Assembly (NCBI GenBank): GCA_016720545.1 | Contig: JADKKK010000004.1 | Span: 310,001-374,000 of the forward strand | DNA from: Myxococcales bacterium | Lineage (GTDB): Bacteria; Myxococcota_A; Polyangia; Polyangiales; Polyangiaceae | Direction: 5' to 3' | DNA length: 64,000 bases | Shown: positions 58,531 through 64,000 of the stretch, in pieces | Position numbering within the stretch: position 1 is the first letter of the stretch | Layout: each line of letters starts with the position of its first letter | The notes under the pieces: model-generated | Told to the model about the DNA's origin: nothing | The model's database searches: none | The model's input: the letters and a program-made list of their open reading frames with translations, nothing else | Made by a program: the position numbers and the translations under genes

Positions 58531-59289
58531 TCAGCGGCGGGGCAGGTCGGCGTAGAGCAGGCTGCCGCCCTTCACCTTGTTGATCACGGCGTCCTTCTCG
58601 TCCATCGGCAGCGCCGGGCAGCCCCAGGAGCGCCCCTGCAGCGAGCGGCCGTCGTCGACGTAGGAGGCGCCGTGCATCACCACCGCGCGGGCCCGCACGT
58701 TCGAGTTCGTGGCGGAGAGCCCGTCGAGTCGCAGCGAGTAGCCCCACTTGCCCGAGTAGGTCTCGGCGGTCACGTAGTAGCCGAGCGAAGACGCGTTTGA
58801 GCCCTCGCGGTTGCTGAAGCCCGAGGGGATGCCGGCGTTCGCCGGATCGCTGCCGCTGCCGTGCGCCACCACGTGGGGCTCCACCCGACCGCTCTGCATG
58901 TCGATGATGAAGAGGCGCCGCTTGCTCGAGTGCAGCGAGAAGTCGATGATCGTGAGGTACCGCGGGTTGCGGATGCGCTGCAGGTTGAAGTGGTAGTACT
59001 GGAGCGCGTTGTCGAGCAGCACGCCCGAGACCACGTTGCTGCGGTCGATGTGCGAGTACCGGGCGAGCACCGCCTCCTTCTCGCTGGTCGAGTAGACCGG
59101 CTCCTTGAAGCCCTGGCGGTTCGCGTTCCCGAGCCGGAGCGCCTCCTCCGAGACGGTCTCGGACCCTTCCTGATCGGCGTCGTCGTCGAGGTCGCTCTGC
59201 GCCTCCGCGCTACAGCCGATGGAGCCGAGCGCGAGCGCGCAGGCGGTGGCGAAGGTGAGGAAGCCGGTGCGGAGGTGGGCGGCGAGCAT
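58531..59289 (-). CDS. Murein L,D-transpeptidase catalytic-domain (YkuD-like) lipoprotein
   Basis: 252 residues. Signal peptide ends GSIGC (lipobox). An acidic linker reaches about residue 45. The catalytic domain (YkuD_2-type) begins near LIDF-like RNPRYLTIIDFSLHSSKRRL and IDMQSGRVEPHVVAHGSGSD; the active-site motif is AVVMHGASYVDDG with a conserved His, then LQGRSWGCPALP with Ser and the catalytic Cys (residues about 206, 221 and 224). Such enzymes form or exchange 3-3 peptidoglycan cross-links or attach proteins. A start at GTG 59298 would add three residues; neither start has a good Shine-Dalgarno. It follows the 129-residue membrane protein gene on the same strand. Confidence 0.87.
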   Translation of the reverse strand: MLAAHLRTGFLTFATACALALGSIGCSAEAQSDLDDDADQEGSETVSEEALRLGNANRQGFKEPVYSTSEKEAVLARYSHIDRSNVVSGVLLDNALQYYHFNLQRIRNPRYLTIIDFSLHSSKRRLFIIDMQSGRVEPHVVAHGSGSDPANAGIPSGFSNREGSNASSLGYYVTAETYSGKWGYSLRLDGLSATNSNVRARAVVMHGASYVDDGRSLQGRSWGCPALPMDEKDAVINKVKGGSLLYADLPRR

Positions 59290-59433
59290 GTCTGCCACAC
59301 TGCATCGAGCGTGCCGGGCTCACGATGCGGCTCAAAGGGCGCTCTTTGCGACAAAATTGCGTGTGGTTAGGTGTCGCACCGGCGGGGGGACGGGCTGGTC
59401 TCGATCCAGTGACACCGGATCCACCCATGACGA

Positions 59434-59463
59434 CGCCCCGCCTCGGAGGTCCGGGGCGGGGCG
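59434..59463. terminator. Strong 13-bp GC hairpin
   Basis: Arms CGCCCCGCCTCGG (59434-59446) and CCGGGGCGGGGCG (59451-59463) pair over 13 bp (one G-U) with the 4-nt loop AGGT. It lies 30 bp beyond the stop of the membrane-protein gene (minus strand) and before the next gene's region. No U-run follows, so it may stop transcription only partly, protect a 3' end, or be a protein site. Confidence 0.55.
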
Positions 59464-59492
59464 GCGGTGAGGCCTGCGAGCGGCGCGGGGTC

Positions 59493-59882
59493 TCAGCCGC
59501 AGTAAGAAGCCACCTGCGCGTCGGTGAGCACTCGGAACGACTTGAAGTTCATTCGCAGCGAGACGAGGGCGAACGCGATGTGGAACAGCAGCCCGAACGA
59601 CCAGGTCTGGAAGAAGGCGGCGCCGGTCCGGTAGGTCCAGAAGACGCCGACGAGCATCGACAGCACCGAGACGACGAGCAGGAACGTGCGGGTGAGCGAC
59701 GAGCGCGCGAGGAGGCGCTTGCCGATGAAGTAGGTGAGCGCCAGCGAGAAGACCAGCGAGATGGCGCCGCCGACGACCGAGAAGACCCCGATCCCGTTCT
59801 GGAACAGCGACCATGCGGCCGACAGAAGGGCGAATCCGTACCAGCTGTTCGTAAGCTTCTCGATCTTGTCGCGTGCGGTCAT
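59493..59882 (-). CDS. Small four-helix membrane protein
   Basis: 129 residues, not recognised. ATG 59882 has GGAGGAG seven nucleotides upstream. Four hydrophobic segments are visible (YGFALLSAAWSLF, VFSVVGGAISLVFSLALTYF, LTRTFLLVVSVLSMLVGVFW, WSFGLLFHIAFALVSL) with a short basic start (MTARDKIEKLTNS) and an end FKSFRVLTDAQVASYCG. The family is unknown; a DoxX-like or SHOCT-like membrane protein is not supported. It is divergent from the 59980 gene and followed by a strong hairpin. Confidence 0.7.
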   Translation of the reverse strand: MTARDKIEKLTNSWYGFALLSAAWSLFQNGIGVFSVVGGAISLVFSLALTYFIGKRLLARSSLTRTFLLVVSVLSMLVGVFWTYRTGAAFFQTWSFGLLFHIAFALVSLRMNFKSFRVLTDAQVASYCG

Positions 59883-59979
59883 CGTGGCTCCTCCGGGGTG
59901 TCCGCTACTACGCTTGGTGGGCTCGAAAGTTCCCTCGGACGCAAAAAATGCCGTCAGCAAGCTCAAGCGCGTGCCCGTC

Positions 59980-61371
59980 ATGGACGGTCCGGCCGCCCGG
60001 GTATTCTCACGATTCGCTTTACTCGAGCCCGGACGACCCCGAGACTTGCGCACCGTGAAGGCCACCGACCCGTCCCCGACCGCGCCGCGCGAGGTCGGCA
60101 CCGACGCCCCATCGCCAGCGCCCCGCGTGACGCTCGCGGCCGGCGCGCCGTTCCTCGTCGAGTTGGTCGATCGGCAGTTCGCGCTCCTCTCCAGCCGCGA
60201 CGCCGACCGCCTGCTCATGACGCTCGCGCGCGTCCTCGCGCTCCTCGACGCGGAGCCTACGCTCGCCGCGCTCACGCGCGAGTTCGACGACGAGGTCGCC
60301 GCCGCGGTGCGGCGCTACGCCGAGCACGAGCGCGAGAACATGGCGGAGCTCGCGCGCCTCTGGGAGCTCCATCGCGCGCGCTTCTACGAGCGCGCAGGCA
60401 CCGATGGGTTCGACCGTGAAGCGCTGGACGCGTTCCCGCGTTCCCTCGTTCCGCTCGAGCACCTCGAGTTTCCCCAGAACGAAGAGCCCCGGTGGGACCG
60501 CGCGTCGTCGCGTCACCGGCTGTCCAAGCTGCGCTTCTGGGTGACTGCGAGCCGAGAGCGCACCCTGGATGCGGCCGAACGGGCCGCGCTCCTCAACCTC
60601 GAGGAGCACCTCACGACCCTCCGAGAGCGGCACGAGGAGGCCTTCCGCACCTACCGCACGTTCGGCGTCACGCTGCCCGGCGCCGCGCTCGCCCGGCTGC
60701 GCTGGGCGACGGGCTGCCTGAACCCTCGGGCGGCTCGCTCCGAGCGTGACACGCCCGCGATGGCGATGGCGCGCGCCCGCGAGGAGGTCGCCGAAGCGCT
60801 CCACGAGCCGACCAAGCGGAGGATGCTCACCGGCGGGCCCGGCAGCGAGGTGCTGATCCAGGCGAGGCGCGACGCGGAGCTCTTACGGGAGGAGCTCGTG
60901 CTCGCCCTCGGGCGCGCGCGCGCGGGCCGAGGCCGGCTGCTCCACTTCGCCGAGAAGGTGGCGCGCTTTCACGCGGGGCGTCTGGCGAAACAGCTCGGGG
61001 CGGCGCGTGGTCGGGCCGGCGTGCGTGCGGTCGAGCGTGAGCTCGCGGAGCGCCTGGCGGAGCATTTCTTCGACGGAGGGATCTTGGCGGGGCTCACACC
61101 AGAGGGGCCCTCGGTCCTCCTCGTGGAGGTGCGCCACCTCGCCCGGCCCACCGAGGCGAAGGCCCGCGCGGTGCTCGTGGACGCGTGCGACACGCTCGCG
61201 CGGGCGGCTCAGGCTGCGGGCACCCGCCGCGGCGCGCTGCTGGTCGTGCAGCGCGACGGTCCGCGCCTCGTCCTGCCCCCGGAGCTCGGCGCGTCGCTCG
61301 GGGCGACGCTGCTCGTCGCGACGCTGCACGTCGGAGCGGAGCCCCCGCGCCGAGATCTCCACGTCGTCTAG
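59980..61371 (+). CDS. Uncharacterised Arg/Glu/Ala-rich helical protein
   Basis: 463 residues from ATG 59980; GTG 60055 is an alternative (438 residues). Not recognised. The body is almost entirely helical and highly charged, e.g. DDEVAAAVRRYAEHERENMA, RTLDAAERAALLNLEEHLTT and RARAGRGRLLHFAEKVARFH. Toward the end SVLLVEVRHLARPTEAKARA and GALLVVQRDGPRLVLPPELG are strands, perhaps a small C-terminal domain. There is no signal peptide or membrane helix. A coiled-coil structural or regulatory protein is a guess. It is divergent from the small membrane-protein gene, 97 bp apart. Confidence 0.55.
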   Translation: MDGPAARVFSRFALLEPGRPRDLRTVKATDPSPTAPREVGTDAPSPAPRVTLAAGAPFLVELVDRQFALLSSRDADRLLMTLARVLALLDAEPTLAALTREFDDEVAAAVRRYAEHERENMAELARLWELHRARFYERAGTDGFDREALDAFPRSLVPLEHLEFPQNEEPRWDRASSRHRLSKLRFWVTASRERTLDAAERAALLNLEEHLTTLRERHEEAFRTYRTFGVTLPGAALARLRWATGCLNPRAARSERDTPAMAMARAREEVAEALHEPTKRRMLTGGPGSEVLIQARRDAELLREELVLALGRARAGRGRLLHFAEKVARFHAGRLAKQLGAARGRAGVRAVERELAERLAEHFFDGGILAGLTPEGPSVLLVEVRHLARPTEAKARAVLVDACDTLARAAQAAGTRRGALLVVQRDGPRLVLPPELGASLGATLLVATLHVGAEPPRRDLHVV

Positions 61372-61419
61372 GGGTGGCCCACTAGTTGCAGCCTCGCCGG
61401 GAATGCTTGGTGGACTGCC

Positions 61420-63231
61420 GTGTTGACGAGAGCGCCGGCGCGTACGAGCGCGTCGAGCCCGCACGGGCTGCGTGAGCGTGCACGTCGTGCGCGTGGGGTC
61501 CTCGGGCCGGTCCTGGCGGTCCTCTGCGCGGTCGTCGCGGCCTCGTGCTCCTCTGTGGACACGCCTGCGCCAGCGACCCCGCCGGACGCGAGCGCCGCGC
61601 CCGCGGACGGTCCACCGACTTGGGCGTCGGTGCAGGGCGAGCGTCGCGCCCCGCTGCCCAGGGCGACGCCCGCGATCACCGACAGCTTCCACACGAGCGA
61701 CGCCTGCGCGGGGTGCCACACGGTGGGCGAGGGAACGGGCGTGCTGCGCGACGCGAAGGGGCGCGACGTATCGCCGGTCGCCACGTGGAGGCCGTCAATG
61801 ATGGCCATGGCGGCGCGCGATCCGTTCTACCTCGCCGTCGTCGACGAGGAGCGGAGCTCGCGGCCGGGCGCCGAGGCGCTCATCGACGGCGCCTGCACTC
61901 GGTGTCACGCGCCGGCGGCGGCGGTGGAGCTCGGGTTGGGCGGGGAGACCGTGACCTTGCCCGGGCTCTTCTCAGGGATGAGCAAGGAGCTTCACGCGGG
62001 CCGTGACGGCGTCACGTGTTCGCTTTGTCACCAGATGAAGAGTGAGCCCCGGGGCCCCGACGCGACCTTCGGCGGCGCGTTCACGGTCGGCGAGGCGCGC
62101 GAGATCTACGGTCCGCACCGCGATCCGGTCACGACGCCGATGCGCACGTTCGTGAGCTACACGCCCACGTACTCGGGGCACCTCTCCTCGTCCGACGCGT
62201 GCGCGTCGTGCCACACGGTCTTCACGCGGGCCTACGACGCGGCGGGCAAGGCGGTGGGGCCAAAGCTGCCGGAGCAGGTCACGTACCTCGAGTGGCGAAA
62301 CTCGATCTACTCCGCGCCCGGCGACCGCGGCGCCAGCTGCCAGGCGTGCCACATACCCACCGGCGACGACGACGGCGCTCCGCTCGCGACGGTGCTCTCG
62401 AAGCTCCCCCCGTCGGGGCTCGAGCCGCGCAAGCCCCTCGGTCGGCACCTGTTCCTCGGCGGCAACGTGACGATGCTGCGCGCGTTCGCGAGCGACGGCG
62501 GCTGGTCGGGCGCGTCCGCGGACCCGCCCGCCTTCGAGGCCCAGGCCGAGCGCACACGCAAGAACCTCGCGTCGGCGGCCACGGTCACCCTCGCCGACGT
62601 TCGCGCCGGCGCCGGCGCGAGCGCGCGCCTCGAGGTCGACGTCCGCGTCGAGAACAAGACCGGTCACAAGTTCCCGACGGGCTACCCGTCCCGCCGCGCG
62701 TGGCTCCACCTCAAAGTGACCGGCCCGGGCGGCGTGGTGTGGGAGTCGGGGCGCAGCGACGCTTTTGGTCGTTTGGTCGATCGTGGGGGGCGCGTGCTCG
62801 ACACCAAGAGCGCCATTTTTCCGCACCGAGACGTGATCACGACCGAGGGCGAGGTGATGGTGTACGAGGCCGTCTTGGGCGACGAGTCGGGAAAGGTGGT
62901 GCATAGGCCGCTCGAGGCCACGCGCTACCTGAAAGACAACCGGCTCCCGCCGCTGGGGGCGTCGGCGACTCACCCTGACGGGCCCATCACGGTCTCGTAC
63001 GGTGCCGAGCGAGACCGTGATTTCGGCAGCTCGGACACGGTCCATTTCGTGCTGGCGGGCGTCTCGGGCGAGGTGACCATCGAGGTCGAGCTGCTGTTCC
63101 AGAGCGTGCGACCCGCAGATCTCGACATGCTCGCCGAGCACCCCACCCCGACCGCGCGCGTCCTCTTCGATCTCGTCGCGGGGAAGCTCGAGCCGACGGT
63201 CGTCGGGCGCGCCACGCGCGCGCTGCGCTGA
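61420..63231 (+). CDS. Pentaheme c-type cytochrome lipoprotein
   Basis: 603 residues, GTG start. The signal ends VVAASC (lipid Cys43). Five CxxCH heme c sites are at 96-100 (CAGCH), 159-163 (CTRCH), 200-204 (CSLCH), 261-265 (CASCH) and 307-311 (CQACH). Extra His residues (for example FHTSDAC, SKELHAGRDG, YSGHLSSSDAC) may be axial ligands. The C-terminal 280 residues are heme-free and beta-rich (ARLEVDVRVENKTGHKFPTG, VVWESGRSD). The layout resembles multiheme cytochromes of the c554/c3 type. It probably moves electrons on the periplasmic side of a membrane; no partner oxidoreductase is in the window. Confidence 0.87.
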   Translation: MLTRAPARTSASSPHGLRERARRARGVLGPVLAVLCAVVAASCSSVDTPAPATPPDASAAPADGPPTWASVQGERRAPLPRATPAITDSFHTSDACAGCHTVGEGTGVLRDAKGRDVSPVATWRPSMMAMAARDPFYLAVVDEERSSRPGAEALIDGACTRCHAPAAAVELGLGGETVTLPGLFSGMSKELHAGRDGVTCSLCHQMKSEPRGPDATFGGAFTVGEAREIYGPHRDPVTTPMRTFVSYTPTYSGHLSSSDACASCHTVFTRAYDAAGKAVGPKLPEQVTYLEWRNSIYSAPGDRGASCQACHIPTGDDDGAPLATVLSKLPPSGLEPRKPLGRHLFLGGNVTMLRAFASDGGWSGASADPPAFEAQAERTRKNLASAATVTLADVRAGAGASARLEVDVRVENKTGHKFPTGYPSRRAWLHLKVTGPGGVVWESGRSDAFGRLVDRGGRVLDTKSAIFPHRDVITTEGEVMVYEAVLGDESGKVVHRPLEATRYLKDNRLPPLGASATHPDGPITVSYGAERDRDFGSSDTVHFVLAGVSGEVTIEVELLFQSVRPADLDMLAEHPTPTARVLFDLVAGKLEPTVVGRATRALR

Positions 63232-63274
63232 CCTCGCCTCCGCGGGCCGCGTAGTCCCGCCGCGTCGACGGTGC

Positions 63275-63280
63275 TAGAGA
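63275..63280 (+). promoter_or_regulatory. Putative -10 (TAGAGA), leaderless spacing
   Basis: TAGAGA with spacer TGCGCG directly precedes the ATG at 63287. Confidence 0.4.
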
Positions 63281-63286
63281 TGCGCG

Positions 63287-64000
63287 ATGTCCCGCGTCGC
63301 CTGGCCCTCCGCGCTCGCGTCTGCAGCGGCGTCCGTGTCCTCCGTCGCGTTCGCGTTCGCGTTCGCGTTCGCACCGCTGGGCTGCTCGTCGACGGCGCCG
63401 CCTTCGAGTGACCCGGTGGACGCCGGGCTCGACGCGGCGCCTCTCGAGGGCGTCGCAGACGCGGGGCGCGAAGCCGGACTCGACGCCGGCGCCGACGCGG
63501 CCACGCCGTCCTCTGGCGGCACGGGCGGCCTCGCGTGCACACGCCGCGACGCGCTCGACCCGGGCCACACGGTGTGCGTGCTCAAGATCGGCGGGACGGA
63601 GCTCAAGGTGGTGGAGCCCGCAGCCGGCGCGGGCCCGCTCGTCCTCGCGCTCTACCTCCACGGCGACGGCGCGGGCGCCCACAAGAGCGGCAGCGCGCTG
63701 CGGACGATGGCCCCCTGGCTCGACGCCGCGCGTGGGCTGGGCGTGTCCGTGCTGGCGCCGAACGGGTGCTCGTGGTGGCAGAGCCCGTCGCACGACTGCG
63801 CGAGCGCGGGCTCGACGTCGGACCGCGCCGCCGACAACACGAAGGCGCTCGCAGGCGCCTTCGAAGCGCTCGGGCGCGCCTACGATCTCCGCACCGACAG
63901 GACCTATTACTACGGGTCGTCCGGCGGCTCGATCTTCCTCACCGAGCAGTGGCTACCCCTCGAGGGCGGGCGCCACCCGGGCGTCTTCGCGCTGATGTGC
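63287..64000 (+). CDS. Alpha/beta-hydrolase (esterase-like) lipoprotein, N-terminal part
   Basis: 238 residues visible; the gene runs off the window. Signal peptide contains AFAFAFAFA before the lipobox PLGC. A low-complexity Asp/Ala linker (DAGLDAAPLEGVADAGREAG) leads to an alpha/beta-hydrolase domain with LVLALYLHGDGAGAHKSG (oxyanion loop), VSVLAPNGCSWWQSPSHDC and the nucleophile elbow YYYGSSGGSIFLTEQW (GSSGG). It resembles the esterase at 34793 in overall type (LHGDG, GSSGG), so it may also be a PHB-depolymerase-like secreted hydrolase. TAGAGA ends exactly 6 nt before the ATG. Confidence 0.8.
   Translation, partial: MSRVAWPSALASAAASVSSVAFAFAFAFAPLGCSSTAPPSSDPVDAGLDAAPLEGVADAGREAGLDAGADAATPSSGGTGGLACTRRDALDPGHTVCVLKIGGTELKVVEPAAGAGPLVLALYLHGDGAGAHKSGSALRTMAPWLDAARGLGVSVLAPNGCSWWQSPSHDCASAGSTSDRAADNTKALAGAFEALGRAYDLRTDRTYYYGSSGGSIFLTEQWLPLEGGRHPGVFALMC
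63347..63370. repeat. (GCGTTC)4 in a signal-peptide coding region
   Basis: Four perfect GCGTTC units coding AFAFAFAF inside the hydrophobic core of the signal peptide of the 63287 lipoprotein. Gain or loss of a unit would change core length by two residues and so export efficiency. Confidence 0.9.

Overview
The window is very GC-rich, densely coded bacterial DNA. The gene content points to a Gram-negative member of the Myxococcota (Polyangiales-like): lipid A genes, a very high density of lipoproteins, a Hanks-type Ser/Thr kinase fused to an AAA ATPase and TPRs, cysteine-rich repeat lipoproteins and a C-terminal tail of the MYXO-CTERM type. I assign the phylum from content only. No rRNA, tRNA, CRISPR array, prophage or full insertion sequence was recognised.

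Layout. 1-6.6 kb (minus strand) holds housekeeping genes: glmM (cut by the window edge), yajQ, the overlapping accD-folC pair, an SSAT-like acetyltransferase, a von Willebrand A lipoprotein with a 13-glycine run, and scoA-scoB. 6.7-15.7 kb holds a murein endopeptidase, a repeat-bearing lipoprotein, and two convergent STAND-like ATPase/TPR proteins, one of which also carries a kinase and a decayed cyclase domain; a 269-bp inverted-repeat-bounded element lies between them. 15.8-19.7 kb holds a small envelope pair, an orphan FlhB/SctU-like protein overlapping obgE, and nikR. 20.1-24.7 kb (minus) is a heme operon (hemE-hemH-hemG) ending in an overlapping PRPP-synthase-like gene. 25-37 kb is secretory and membrane genes: an M36-type metalloprotease, a TSP3 lipoprotein, CapA-like and aminopeptidase lipoproteins, an FmdE-domain lipoprotein, MFS and POT transporters and an esterase.

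37.3-40.7 kb is the most unusual enzyme pair: a SPASM radical SAM protein overlapping a B12-binding-type radical SAM protein with a C-terminal isoaspartyl-methyltransferase-like domain. 41-49 kb holds an uncharacterised lipoprotein with PCL motifs, an extensin-like protein, hrcA, the second copy of the inverted-repeat element, a double cNMP-binding protein and a His-rich CDF transporter. 49.2-52.1 kb is the outer-membrane operon skp-lpxD-fabZ-lpxA, convergent with an N-terminally short MurE-like ligase. 53-64 kb holds mostly cell-envelope genes: a sulfatase-modifying-factor-like lipoprotein, a mini metallopeptidase, a GT-C-type glycosyltransferase, an L,D-transpeptidase, a pentaheme cytochrome lipoprotein and a partial esterase.

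Two patterns run across the window. Many first genes lack a Shine-Dalgarno but have a TANNNT-like hexamer ending exactly 6 nt (sometimes 7-13 nt) before the start codon, as expected for leaderless transcripts; genes that do have a clear GGAG usually lack it. Several lipoproteins contain short in-frame tandem repeats (18-bp, 6-bp or GCC units) expected to vary in length between strains.
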